Shown: piece after piece, positions 46,747-55,452 of the stretch | How the letters are laid out: each line of letters starts with the position of its first letter | How positions within the stretch are numbered: the first letter of the stretch is position 1 | Assembly: GCA_963706835.1 (NCBI GenBank) | Contig: CAVPOB010000002.1 | Coordinates: 169,055 to 233,054 of the forward strand | DNA length: 64,000 bases | Reading direction: 5' to 3' | Source of the DNA: CAVXYG01 sp963706835 | GTDB taxonomy: Bacteria > Actinomycetota > Actinomycetes > S36-B12 > GCA-2699445 | Made by a program: the position numbers and the translations under genes | The notes under the pieces: model-generated | Told to the model about the DNA's origin: nothing | Databases searched by the model: none | The model's input: only the letters and a program-made list of their open reading frames with translations

Positions 46747-47793
46747 TCATTGCTGCTGTCCGGCGGTCAGGGGCTGCTGTGGATCATCTGTGGAAACAGG
46801 GGATCGCAGGTCGATGTCGGCCGACTGCAGGACACCGGCCAACTCGGCTGCCGCCACCGTGTAGGCATGGGACCCACGCCCAAACGGCCGATAGGCCACA
46901 ACGGTCTGCCCGTGCGAGGGAGCAATGCCGATGTCGGCGCTGCGCGGGATCGTGGTGGCCATCACCCGGTCCGGGAAGAAGGTGCGCACCTCTTCGGCCA
47001 CGTCGCGAGCGAGTTCGTGCCCCGCTTCGAACATCGTGAGGAGGATGGGGCCGTCACGCAGTTCCGGGTTGAGGAAGGTCCGCACCTGATCGATGGTGGC
47101 CTGCAGTTGCGACAGGCCCTCCAGCGAGTAGTACTCGCACTGCATCGGGACGAGCACCTCATCGGCGGCGACCAAGGCGTTCACCGTGAGGAGGTCCAGC
47201 CCGGGGGGACAGTCCAGCAGGACGTAGTCGAAGTCGACGGCATCGATCAGCGCGGTCCGCAACCGATGCTCCCGCCCCTCGCTCACCACGAGTTCCACCT
47301 GGGCACCGGCCAGGTCGGGATTCGACGGCAGCAATGTGACCCCGGGGAGCGTGGGCGCCGGGACGGCGACCTCCGCCACCGGGGTTCTATCGACCACGAC
47401 GTCGTAGGTGCCAGCCACCTCATCGCGCTCCAGACAGCCGAGCGCCGTGGAGGCGTTGCCCTGGGGGTCCATATCGACGACCAGCACCCGGGCGCCATGC
47501 TCCCCCAGTGCGGCCGCCAGATTGACCACCGTGCTCGTCTTGCCCACGCCGCCCTTCTGGTTGGCCACAGCGATCACGCGACGCGTCGGTGGCGCCGGCC
47601 ACTGCGCGGGAAGATCCGGCGGCGCCACCGGCAGGAGCGGCAGCGCGTCCTGCGGGGGCGGCGGCGCTTCGGTGTGCTCCGACAACTGCAGGGGGGTGGC
47701 GTCGGAGACCTCGTGCGGCTCCCCGACGCCGCCCCCCTCTGGGAACAGGGCGAAGGAACGAGCCTCGCTTGAGTGTTTCACGTGAAACATCAT
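46747..47793 (-). CDS. parA: chromosome-partitioning ATPase ParA
   Basis: Deviant Walker-A ATPase of 348 residues that positions origins with ParB. After a Pro-rich N-terminal extension of about 65 residues come VIAVANQKGGVGKTSTVVNLA (deviant P-loop), VLVVDMDPQGNASTALG, YVLLDCPPGLDLLTVNAL and the C-terminal PFGRGSHAYTVAAAEL. ATG 47793 overlaps the rsmG stop (ATGA), which fixes the start. Codons 2-7 (MFHVKH) are encoded by a parS site. The N-terminal extension is common in actinobacterial ParA. Confidence 0.96.
   Translation of the reverse strand: MMFHVKHSSEARSFALFPEGGGVGEPHEVSDATPLQLSEHTEAPPPPQDALPLLPVAPPDLPAQWPAPPTRRVIAVANQKGGVGKTSTVVNLAAALGEHGARVLVVDMDPQGNASTALGCLERDEVAGTYDVVVDRTPVAEVAVPAPTLPGVTLLPSNPDLAGAQVELVVSEGREHRLRTALIDAVDFDYVLLDCPPGLDLLTVNALVAADEVLVPMQCEYYSLEGLSQLQATIDQVRTFLNPELRDGPILLTMFEAGHELARDVAEEVRTFFPDRVMATTIPRSADIGIAPSHGQTVVAYRPFGRGSHAYTVAAAELAGVLQSADIDLRSPVSTDDPQQPLTAGQQQ
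47774..47789. promoter_or_regulatory. parS site 1
   Basis: Perfect 16-bp TGTTTCACGTGAAACA, the universal ParB-binding palindrome, inside the first codons of parA. About 5.2 kb from the oriC unwinding element. Confidence 0.97.
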
Positions 47794-48449
47794 CCCTGGT
47801 GCATGCTGCGTCGCGGAACAGCGACCACCCGTGTCGGGAGAGTCGCGGCAGGGTTGCTGCACTCGACCACCCGCGGCTCCCCGGCTCCGAGGCGCTGAAG
47901 GACGCGTCGTGCTGCACCGATCTCATCCTCGGCCGACTGTCCCTTCAGGGCCAGCAGTCGCCCGTCCTCGCGCAGCAGGGGCAGCGTCCAGCCCAGGAGT
48001 CGGTCCAATGGGGCCACGGCCCGCGCCGTGACCACATCGAAGGAGACTCGTCCCGCGAGGTGCTCGGCCCGGTCCCGAACCACCGCGACTCGTTCGTCCA
48101 GGCCGAGGGCTGACACGGCCTCGGTCAAGAAGGTGGCGCGCCGCAGCAATGGCTCGATCAGCGTCACCTGCAGGTCCGGGCGCACGATGGCCCACACCAG
48201 GCCCGGCAGCCCGGCCCCCGCTCCGACGTCGGCCACATCGGCGCCGAGCGGCACGAGGCCGGGGACGGGCAGCACCACCCAGGCACTGTTGCCGATATGC
48301 CGGTCCCACAGCCTGGGGACTTCGCGCGGACCGATCAGTCCGCGGGCCACCCCGGCATCCGCCAGCAGATCGTGAAAGGACTGCAACTGATCGAGCTCGG
48401 CGTCCGCGGGCAGCAGAGGTCCGAATGTTTCACGTGAAACAACCGCCAT
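47790..48449 (-). CDS. rsmG: 16S rRNA (guanine527-N7)-methyltransferase
   Basis: RsmG (GidB) of 219 residues that methylates G527 of 16S rRNA; its loss gives low-level streptomycin resistance. Conserved runs: LIGPREVPRLWDRHIGNS, ADVGAGAGLPGLVWAI (SAM motif), VTLIEPLLRRATFL, VVTARAVAPLDRLL and LLALKGQSAEDEI. The N-terminal VSRETF is encoded by the second parS. It overlaps parA by four bases and lies between khpB and parA, the conserved order. Confidence 0.96.
   Translation of the reverse strand: MAVVSRETFGPLLPADAELDQLQSFHDLLADAGVARGLIGPREVPRLWDRHIGNSAWVVLPVPGLVPLGADVADVGAGAGLPGLVWAIVRPDLQVTLIEPLLRRATFLTEAVSALGLDERVAVVRDRAEHLAGRVSFDVVTARAVAPLDRLLGWTLPLLREDGRLLALKGQSAEDEIGAARRVLQRLGAGEPRVVECSNPAATLPTRVVAVPRRSMHQG
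48426..48441. promoter_or_regulatory. parS site 2
   Basis: A second perfect TGTTTCACGTGAAACA, in codons 4-9 of rsmG, 652 bp from parS site 1. Both sites sit at the start of a coding sequence, where the palindrome dictates the peptide. Confidence 0.97.
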
Positions 48450-48455
48450 GCGGTA

Positions 48456-48959
48456 CTACGGCTGCACGACGACGTAGCGGTGGGGCTCCACGCCCTCGGA
48501 CTCGCTGCGCAGCCCAGCTTCAGCGACGGTGTCGTGGATGACCTTGCGCTCGAAGGCGGTCATCGCCGCCAGTCGCACCGGATGACCGCTGTTCTGCGCC
48601 TCCGCGACGGCGTCCATCCCCACCTTGCGCAGCACGTCCCGCTTGCGGGCGCGGTGGCCGGCGATGTCCAGGCTGACGTGGGCCCGGGCCCCGGTCTGAG
48701 TCGTGACCGCCAGCCGGGTCAGATCCTGCAGTGCACCCAGCACAGTGCCGTCCTCGCCGACCAGGTGTGCCAGATCGCCCTGTGTGCCCTCGACGACACT
48801 GACCATGGCCCGGCCCGGCTGGACCTCGATCTCGATGTCCCCATCGAGGTCCAGGATGTCGAGCAGGCCCTCGAGGTAGTCGGCCGCAACGTCGCCTTGT
48901 CGGTCTGCCAGCGCCTGAGCGTCGGGCGTGGGCTCAGCGCTCTCCTGCGATGCTGTCAT
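48456..48959 (-). CDS. KH/R3H RNA-binding protein (Jag/KhpB family)
   Basis: An RNA-binding protein of 167 residues. The N-domain (DVAADYLEGLLDILDLDGDI) precedes a KH domain (LVGEDGTVLGALQDLTRLAV) and a C-terminal R3H domain (VRLAAMTAFERKVIHDTV, EPHRYVVVQ). Members act with KhpA in cell-envelope regulation in Gram-positives. It is the gene between yidC and rsmG in nearly all actinobacteria. The Jag_N domain seen in Firmicutes is absent, as usual here. Confidence 0.93.
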   Translation of the reverse strand: MTASQESAEPTPDAQALADRQGDVAADYLEGLLDILDLDGDIEIEVQPGRAMVSVVEGTQGDLAHLVGEDGTVLGALQDLTRLAVTTQTGARAHVSLDIAGHRARKRDVLRKVGMDAVAEAQNSGHPVRLAAMTAFERKVIHDTVAEAGLRSESEGVEPHRYVVVQP

Positions 48960-48970
48960 TGCTGCTCCCC

Positions 48971-49906
48971 CTAGGTGGATTTGCGCTTGGAGCGGGATTG
49001 CTTCTTGGGCTGGGTGCGTTTGCGCGTCTCGGGCTCGGGTGGCTCGATGGCCTTCTCGACCGGCGCAATCTCGCCGCGCTTGGCGGCCTTCTTCGCCTTC
49101 TTCGCAGCCTGGCGCTCCTCCCAGGCGGCGTATGCGGGCGTGTTCGGCACCGGGTTGTTCCGGATCACGTAGAACTGCTGCCCCATCGACCAGAGGTTGG
49201 TGGTGAACCAGTAGATCAGCACGCCGATCGGGAAGTTGATGCCGAACACGGCGAACATGACCGGGAAGACGTACATCATGATCTTCTGCTGACGGACCAT
49301 CGGGTTGTCCGCCGCGACGTTCTTCACGAGCAGCTGCCGCTGGGTGAGGAACGTGGTCACCGTCATCAGCGCGATCAGGATCAGCGTCACGATCCGCGTG
49401 GCACTCGGATCAGGGGTCTCGGCGGCGTTGACGAACGTGCCGTACAGGGGGGCGCCGAAGATGGTGGCGTCACGGGCCTGTTCGAGCAGATCCGAGTACT
49501 GATCCCATTTGAAGACGCCCTGCGGGGTCTCGGTCGCGATGCCCTGCAGCACCTGGAACAGGGCGAAGAAGATGGGCATCTGCAGCAGGATCGGCAGGCA
49601 GGAGGCGAGCGGATTCGTACCGGTCTCCCGGTACAGCTTCATCATCTCCTCGGACTGCTTCTCGCGGTCCCCGGCGTACTTCTTCTGAATCTCCTTCATC
49701 TGCGGCTGGATCAGCTGCAGATTCCGCTGCGCCTTGATCTGCTTGACGAACAGCGGGATGAGGATGATGCGGATGACGACAACGAGGCCGACGATCGACA
49801 GCGACCATGCCAGCCCGCTGGAATCGCCGAAGATGTTGCCGAAGACCGCGTGGAACTGGACCAAGATCCAGGACACGGCGATGCGCAGCCACTCCAAGAT
49901 GAACAC
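48971..49906 (-). CDS. yidC: membrane protein insertase YidC
   Basis: Inserts and folds inner-membrane proteins, alone or with SecYEG; 311 residues. Five helices: WILVQFHAVFGNIF, then GLAWSLSIVGLVVVIRIILIPLF with the functional Arg, and later LASCLPILLQMPIFFALFQVL. The cytoplasmic coiled-coil loop (QPQMKEIQKKYAGDREKQSE) and a basic C-tail (KRTQPKKQSRSKRKS) that may touch the ribosome are present. No large periplasmic domain, as in Gram-positives. Confidence 0.96.
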   Translation of the reverse strand: MFILEWLRIAVSWILVQFHAVFGNIFGDSSGLAWSLSIVGLVVVIRIILIPLFVKQIKAQRNLQLIQPQMKEIQKKYAGDREKQSEEMMKLYRETGTNPLASCLPILLQMPIFFALFQVLQGIATETPQGVFKWDQYSDLLEQARDATIFGAPLYGTFVNAAETPDPSATRIVTLILIALMTVTTFLTQRQLLVKNVAADNPMVRQQKIMMYVFPVMFAVFGINFPIGVLIYWFTTNLWSMGQQFYVIRNNPVPNTPAYAAWEERQAAKKAKKAAKRGEIAPVEKAIEPPEPETRKRTQPKKQSRSKRKST

Positions 49907-49909
49907 GAC

Positions 49910-50260
49910 CTATGCCTCCTTTGAAGCGGACTGCGCGGGCTGCTGGCCCTCGTGCCCGACAGATCGGGGACGACCGTCCGGATAGACGTCGGGAATCCAG
50001 CGACCCGGCGCCGGTACCGGATCGTAGCCGCCCTTGCTGAAGGGGTTGCACCGCAGCAGGCGCCAGCCGGCCAACGCGGACCCCTTGGCGGCGCCGTGCG
50101 TGGAGACGGCCGCCAGCCCGTAGGCCGAGCAACTCGGATAGTACTTGCAGCGCGGTCCCATCATGGGGGAGATGAACCGGCGATACAGGGTGATCAGGCC
50201 GATCAGCAGCATCCTGAAGGGCCATCCCACTACGTGCAGGACCCGCCGCGGCGTCGTCAT
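49910..50260 (-). CDS. yidD: membrane protein insertion efficiency factor YidD
   Basis: A 116-residue membrane-associated protein with the family hallmark cysteines: YRRFISPMMGPRCKYYPSCSAYGLAAV and GWRLLRCNPFSKGGYDPVP. The C-terminal tail after PVP is longer than in E. coli. ATG 50260 has GAGGAG upstream. It overlaps the rnpA stop by four bases and is 3 bp upstream of yidC. Confidence 0.95.
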   Translation of the reverse strand: MTTPRRVLHVVGWPFRMLLIGLITLYRRFISPMMGPRCKYYPSCSAYGLAAVSTHGAAKGSALAGWRLLRCNPFSKGGYDPVPAPGRWIPDVYPDGRPRSVGHEGQQPAQSASKEA

Positions 50261-50619
50261 CGCCGGCTCCTCGCCGCGCGGCCACCGCACACCCGGTCCA
50301 GCACTCGCGCAATGTCGGTGGCCAGTTCCGGCGAGGAGGCGCCGGCCGCGGACGGCATCGCCCGCAGCACGAGCAGGCTGCCGGTTGGCAGGTCGGCCAG
50401 CCTGGGTCGCATCGCATGCCGCAGTTGGCGGGTCACTCGATGCCGGACCACCGAGTTGCCGACGGCCTTGCTGACGGCGAACCCCACCCGGGGCGGGGCG
50501 TCGTCGCTGTCACAGCACCAGTAGTGCGCCACCACGGTGGCGCTTCCCTGGCGCCGTCCGCTGCGGATCGCCCGGGTGAAGTCCGCGGCGGACGTCATGC
50601 GATGGGCTCGATCAAGCAC
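50257..50619 (-). CDS. rnpA: ribonuclease P protein component
   Basis: Protein subunit of RNase P, which matures the 5' ends of tRNAs; 120 residues. The signature is VGFAVSKAVGNSVVRHRVTRQLRHAMR, with the basic RNR-like helix. N-terminus: AHRMTSAADFTRAIRSGRR. Start GTG 50619 (VLDRAHRM); 11 bp after rpmH. The RNase P RNA gene is not in the window. Confidence 0.96.
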   Translation of the reverse strand: MLDRAHRMTSAADFTRAIRSGRRQGSATVVAHYWCCDSDDAPPRVGFAVSKAVGNSVVRHRVTRQLRHAMRPRLADLPTGSLLVLRAMPSAAGASSPELATDIARVLDRVCGGRAARSRR

Positions 50620-50630
50620 TGCGGGACGAA

Positions 50631-50768
50631 TCAGACGGTGAGGCTGGCGCGTCCCTTGGCGCGTCGGGAGTTGACGATGCCGCGCCCGGCACGGGTGCGC
50701 ATGCGCAGCCGAAAGCCGTGGGTCTTGGCTCGGCGGCGGTTGTTGGGCTGATAGGTACGCTTCGACAT
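50631..50768 (-). CDS. rpmH: 50S ribosomal protein L34
   Basis: A 45-residue ribosomal protein: MSKRTYQPNNRRRAKTHGF then RLRMRTRAGRGIVNSRRAKG. It is the first gene of the leftward rpmH-rnpA-yidD-yidC-khpB-rsmG-parA-parB block. The region upstream to dnaA (430 bp) is gene-free and holds divergent promoters. Confidence 0.98.
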   Translation of the reverse strand: MSKRTYQPNNRRRAKTHGFRLRMRTRAGRGIVNSRRAKGRASLTV

Positions 50769-51015
50769 GTCACTGCTCCAGGTCCTCGGGCACGGCGATG
50801 GTCGCATCACCCAGCGGCGCGGCCCGATGATGGGCACACTCGTGCCACTGACGACGACTCTACGGCCTTGAGTATCGGTGAGGTGCGGGGTCGCGGTCAA
50901 ACGAAGCCGCCGACCAGCGGACAGGCCGACCCATGATCGTCCCGCCGTTTGCCACTGCCACCAACGCGACACGCCGATGTCGCGAACTCCGGATGAATGT
51001 TCTTGGTCGAAGCGC

Positions 51016-51046
51016 TTGACTCGCACGTCGTGGGTGGGGCTAGATT
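51016..51046 (+). promoter_or_regulatory. candidate dnaA promoter
   Basis: TTGACT and TAGATT separated by 19 bp, about 150 bp before the dnaA start. The spacing is slightly long for a housekeeping promoter. Confidence 0.4.
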
Positions 51047-51119
51047 CACAGTCCCAAGAGGGGTGAGTGGGACATTACTCAGGCAGGCCGAGTCCTGCCC
51101 CTGCGACGCAACAGTCATG

Positions 51120-51140
51120 CTGTCCACAGGCATTTCCACA
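51120..51140. promoter_or_regulatory. two DnaA-box-like sites upstream of dnaA
   Basis: CTGTCCACA (51120-51128) and ATTTCCACA (51132-51140), one to two changes from TT(A/G)TCCACA, lie 58-78 bp before dnaA. They are placed for autoregulation by DnaA. Confidence 0.55.
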
Positions 51141-51197
51141 ACCCTGTGCAGAACTATGCTGCACTGGTTCGACGCAACACAGATGTGGGGAGACGGG

Positions 51198-52619
51198 ATG
51201 GCTGAGCGGCCGGCGCTGGAGAACGTGTGGCCGGAGCTGGTCTCCGATGTGTGCGCGCAGGCCGGTACCGACCGGGCCGCGGGCATGATGGCACTGGTCG
51301 TGCCGCAGGGGCTGCTGGGGACCACCCTGGTCCTGAACACACCATCCAAGAGCGTCAAGGACTACGTCGACCAGAACATCTCCGGACCCCTGGCACGACT
51401 GGCCACGCATCGCCTCGGCGGCCCGATCTCGGTCGCGGTCTCGGTCGATCCCACGCTCGACATCCGCAGCGAGCCGCTGCAACTGGACCTGACCGAGCGG
51501 CAGGATCCCACGCCGACGCTTGCCCCCGCTGCACCACCGGCACAGCGCCGGGATCCGGCTGCTACAGGCGTGGCGCAGGGCCGTCGCGCCGGGCTGAACC
51601 CCAAATACACCTTCGAGACGTTCGTCCGCGGCAGCAGCAACATGCTCGCGCACGCCGCCGCCACCGCTGTCGCCGAGCAGCCGGCCCTCAGCTACAACCC
51701 GCTGGTCATCCACGGCGCCTCCGGCCTGGGCAAGACCCACTTGCTGCACGCCATCGGCTGGTACACCCATCAGCTCTACCCCGATCACGTGATCCGCTAC
51801 GTGACCAGCGAAGAGTTCACCAACGAGTTCATCAACTCCATCCAGCACGACAAAGGCACCGTCTTCAAGGACCGCTACCGCCGGGTCGATCTGCTGCTGG
51901 TCGATGACATCCAGTTCTTGTCCGGCAAGATCCAGACCCAGGAGGAGTTCTTCCACACCTTCAACACGCTGCACCAGAGCGAGAAGCAGATCGTGGTCAC
52001 CTCCGATGTCGCACCCTCGAAGATCCCGGACTTCGCCGACCGGCTGCGCACTCGGTTCGAGTGGGGCCTCATCGCCGATGTGCAGGTGCCCGACCTGGAG
52101 ACCAGGATCGCGATCGTGCGCAAGAAGGCCGCGGTGGAGCGGATCATCCTGCCGCATGACGTCGTGGAGTTCATCGCGACCCGGATCTCCACCAACATCC
52201 GGGAGCTGGAAGGCGCGCTGACCCGGATCACCGCCTTCGCCAGCCTCAACCAGCGCACCATCGACCTGGCGATGACCCAGGATGTGCTGCGCGACCTGAT
52301 CTCCGACAGCGGCCGCGCCGAGATCCACGTCGGGCTGATCATGAGCGAGACCGCCGGCTACTTCGACGTATCCGTGGAGGACCTGCGCAGCAGCTCGCGG
52401 ACCCGGCACCTCACCAACGCGCGCCAGATCGCGATCTACATCTCCCGGGAACTCACCGAGTTGTCGTTGCCCAAGATCGGCGAGGCGTTCGGCGGCCGCG
52501 ACCACACCACGGTGCTCCACGCCGAGCGCAAGATCCGCAAGTTGATGGCCGATGATCGGTCCGTCTACAACCAGGTGCACGATCTGACGATGCGCATCCG
52601 CGGGGCAGCCCGCTCCTGA
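51198..52619 (+). CDS. dnaA: chromosomal replication initiator DnaA
   Basis: A 473-residue AAA+ initiator. Domain I (about 1-85: ENVWPELVSDVCAQAG), a Pro-rich linker, then domain III with NPLVIHGASGLGKTHLLHAI (Walker A), RVDLLLVDDIQFLSGK (Walker B) and FADRLRTRFEWGL. Domain IV carries the DNA-binding signature LTNARQIAIYISRELTELS and FGGRDHTTVLHAERKI. Start ATG 51198 with GGGGAG upstream and typical MAERPALENVWPEL. The frame is open upstream to 50997 but without similarity. Confidence 0.98.
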   Translation: MAERPALENVWPELVSDVCAQAGTDRAAGMMALVVPQGLLGTTLVLNTPSKSVKDYVDQNISGPLARLATHRLGGPISVAVSVDPTLDIRSEPLQLDLTERQDPTPTLAPAAPPAQRRDPAATGVAQGRRAGLNPKYTFETFVRGSSNMLAHAAATAVAEQPALSYNPLVIHGASGLGKTHLLHAIGWYTHQLYPDHVIRYVTSEEFTNEFINSIQHDKGTVFKDRYRRVDLLLVDDIQFLSGKIQTQEEFFHTFNTLHQSEKQIVVTSDVAPSKIPDFADRLRTRFEWGLIADVQVPDLETRIAIVRKKAAVERIILPHDVVEFIATRISTNIRELEGALTRITAFASLNQRTIDLAMTQDVLRDLISDSGRAEIHVGLIMSETAGYFDVSVEDLRSSSRTRHLTNARQIAIYISRELTELSLPKIGEAFGGRDHTTVLHAERKIRKLMADDRSVYNQVHDLTMRIRGAARS

Positions 52620-52634
52620 TTGCTCCACTCCTCA

Positions 52635-52655
52635 GCGGCTGCTAGCGGCAGCCGC
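52635..52655 (+). terminator. hairpin after dnaA
   Basis: An 8-bp stem (GCGGCTGC/GCAGCCGC) with a 5-base loop lies 16 bp past the dnaA stop, at the edge of oriC. Confidence 0.55.
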
Positions 52656-52966
52656 ACGTTGTCCTGCCCTCGACACGACCGGGCACGGGCTGGGGAAGGG
52701 TTGTGGACAGCCTGTGTCCCGCCGGTGGAAGACGCACCGCTGCCCCGGCCTGCCGCATGGAGCGCGCCGTCCCCGCGCTGTGGGAAACCCTGCCATCTCC
52801 TGGGGAGCACGCTGTGGGACGCGCCCCGGACCCGATGCAAGGATGTGGACCGGCGCTCGGGCTCCACATCCAGCGCCTCTGCGTCCACAGTTCATGGCGC
52901 TCCATGCACAGGGACCGGTGCAAACCGACACGCCGCTCGACCCGCGTAGAGACCCGGTCCTCCACA

Positions 52967-52991
52967 CTTTCCACAGGACCTACTACTACTA
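52967..52991 (+). promoter_or_regulatory. origin unwinding element: DnaA box, GC spacer, four DnaA-trios
   Basis: The order CTTTCCACA, GGAC, then CTACTACTACTA matches the basal unwinding system described in Bacillus subtilis: a DnaA box next to a short GC-rich spacer, then repeats read as 3'-GAT-5' on the complementary strand. Four consecutive trios are present (52980-52991), directly followed by AATTC-containing sequence. Confidence 0.75.
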
Positions 52992-53179
52992 CGCAGAATT
53001 CCTAGCAAGAGCATCCATCTCATGGCCGGCACGGCGCCCATCTGTGGATGCAGCCCACCCGATGGCCGGGCTGCATCCACACCGCAGTCTCCACAGTCGT
53101 GCGAAACGCGAGGCCCCTCGTCAGAACGGCCCGGCACGGCGTAGGCTGCTACGCACGCAACAAGGGGGCGGGGAGTGCG

Positions 53180-54290
53180 ATGAAGCTGCGAATCGAACGC
53201 GAAGAGCTGGCTGACGCGGTGGCGTGGGCCGCCCGGACCCTGCCGGCGCGCCCCACCAATCCGGTCCTGTCGGGCGTCTTGATGGTCGCGACCGAGGATC
53301 ATGTGAGCCTGTCCAGCTCAGACGGCGCGGTCTCCTCCCAGGTCAGCCTCGACGGCGATATCGATGAGCCCGGCGATGTCGTGGTGAGCGGCCGGCTGCT
53401 GGCCGACATCGCGAAGTCGCTGCCGTCCCGCCCGGTCTCCCTGGCACTGGAGGGGACCCGTCTCGTGCTGCACTGCGGTCGTGCCTCCTTCACGCTGCCC
53501 ACCCTGCCGGTGGCCGAGTACCCGGTGCTGCCGTCGCTGCCGCCGGTCCTCGGCACGTGCTCGGGAGCGGCGTTCGCCGAGGCCGTTGCCGGGGTTGCGG
53601 TAGCGGCCAGTCGCGACGACACGCTGCCGGTCCTGACCGGCATCAAGATGGAATTCGATGACGACATCATCACGATGGCGGCCACCGACCGGTACCGCCT
53701 GGCGATGCGCGAACTGCCGTGGCAGCCGGCCTCGCGAGGCAACACGGCCCAGATCCTGGTCCGGGCCAAGACGCTGCTGGACCTGGCCCGGCCGTTGGCC
53801 GGGGTGGATCAGGTCGATCTGGCGCTGGACGGCAGCCAGTCGCTCATCGGCGTGACCGGCGGCGGCCGGCGCTCCACCACCCCGGTGCTGGACGGGGAGT
53901 TCCCCGACTACCGCAAGCTCATGCCCGCAGAGTCCTCCTCGGTCGCAGTCCTGGCCACCGCCGATCTCATCGAGTCGGTCAAGCGGGTCAAGTTGGTCGT
54001 GGACCGGCCCAATACGCCGATCCAGTTCGACTTCGCCGACGGCGAGGTCCTGCTGCGCGCCGGGGCGGGCGAGGACGCCCACGCCACCGAGATCGTGGAA
54101 TGCGAGCGTCACCGGCGACCCGATCAAGATCGCGTTCAACCCGGAGTACCTGCTCGAGGGCCTTGCCGCACTGCACGGTCCGAACGCGCAGCTGGCGATG
54201 ACCGCACCGACCCGCCCGGCGGTGCTCACCGCGGCCACGGCCGAGGCGGACTACCGCTACCTGCTCATGCCCGTCCGCCTGTCAGCCTGA
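53180..54290 (+). CDS. dnaN: DNA polymerase III beta subunit (one frameshift)
   Basis: Sliding clamp, 369 residues after correction. Conserved runs: LADAVAWAARTLPARPTNPVLSG, LPVLTGIKMEF, MAATDRYRLAMREL and VLDGEFPDYRKLMP. The C-terminus is SVTGDPIKIAFNPEYLLEGL and ends YRYLLMPVRLSA. The last part is reached only after removing one extra g near 54105, between IVEC and SVTGDP. As dnaN is essential and single-copy, the shift is almost certainly a sequence error. ATG 53180, preceded by GGGGAG. Confidence 0.96.
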
Positions 54291-54301
54291 GTCCCGGGGC
54301 A

Positions 54302-55452
54302 GTGCAGGTTGTCGCCCTGGAGGTCACCGACTTCCGCAACTACCAGCACGCCGAGGTGTCCCTGGACCCGAACTGCTCGCTGCTGCTGGGCGCCAACGGG
54401 CAGGGCAAGACCAACCTCGTCGAAGCAATCGGGTATGCCGCGACGCTGGGCAGCCACCGGGTCGCCACCGACGCGCCACTGATCCGCGTCGGTGCCGACT
54501 CGGCGACGATCCGGATCACCGCGCGCCGGGGCAGCCGTACCGCTGTGCTCGATCTGGCACTGACCGCCGGCCGCGGCACCAGGGCCCGCATCAACGGCAG
54601 CCCGCTGCCCAGGGCGCGGGAGTGCCTGGGGCTGATCCGTGCGGTCACCTTCGCCCCGGAGGACTTGTCGCTGGTCAAAGGCGACCCGGGCGAGCGCCGC
54701 CGTTTCCTCGACGACCTGCTCGTGCAGCGGCATCCGCGGTTGTCGGCGGTGATCGCCGACTGCGACAAGGTCCTGCGGCAGCGCGGCGCCCTGCTGCGTT
54801 CGGTGGCGAAGAAGGGCGGCCGGCCCGACACCTCCGACGAGGCCACCATCGAGGTCTGGGACGAGCAACTGGCGCGCTTCGGCGGGCAGCTGTGGGCTGC
54901 GCGCCTGGACCTGGTAGCGGCGCTGTCGGAGCCGTTCGGGGAGTCGTACCGCATGTTGGCCGGCGGCGGCGGCCACGGAGGGCCTGTCGTACCGCAGCAG
55001 CACCGGCAGCGATGCCCCCGACGAGCAGCGGCCGACCGCGGCAGGACCTGTCCGGGGTGCTGTCGGCGGTGCTGCCGCAGCGCCGCGGCGAGGAGTTCCG
55101 GCGCGGTGTCAACCTCGTAGGCCCGCAGCGCGACGACCTCGCAGTGCTGCTGCACGGCCAACCCGCCAAGGGGTTCGCCAGCCACGGCGAGTCCTGGTCG
55201 CTGGCGCTGGCGCTGCGCCTGTCGGCCTATCAGGTGCTGGCCGCCGAAGCCGTGGACGACGGTGATCCGGTGCTCATCCTCGATGACGTCTTCGCCGAGC
55301 TCGATGATGCCCGCCGCGGGCGGCTGGCGACTGCGGTCGCCGGGGCCGAGCAGGTCATCATCACCGCAGCCTCCCCCCAGGACGTCCCAGCCGCGCTTGC
55401 CGGGACTCGCTACACCGTCGTGAACGGCACCGTATCGACGGGGCAGCGGTGA
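54302..55452 (+). CDS. recF: RecF, DNA gap repair ATPase (two frameshifts)
   Basis: SMC-like ATPase that helps load RecA at gaps; 382 residues after correction. N-terminus VVALEVTDFRNYQHAEVSL and Walker A LLGANGQGKTNLVEAIGY, then FAPEDLSLVKGDPGERRRFLDDLL. The middle continues SYRSSTGSDAPDEQ only in a second frame (54985-55035). The C-terminal part, VGPQRDDLAVLLHG, ESWSLALALRLSAY and DPVLILDDVFAELDDARRG (Walker B), is in the third frame. Both shifts are +1. GTG 54302; the stop overlaps the next gene. Confidence 0.93.

Larger units (their letters stand above)
52620..53179. other. oriC, the dnaA-dnaN intergenic region
   Basis: A gene-free region of 560 bp with many DnaA-box-like sites. Examples are TGTGGACAG (52702), GCGTCCACA (52881), CTTTCCACA (52967), TGTGGATGC (53043), GCATCCACA (53073) and GTCTCCACA (near 53087). 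None is a perfect consensus box. The AT-richest, trinucleotide-repetitive patch at 52980-53005 is the likely melting site. Position and content match the origins of other actinobacteria. Confidence 0.85.
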
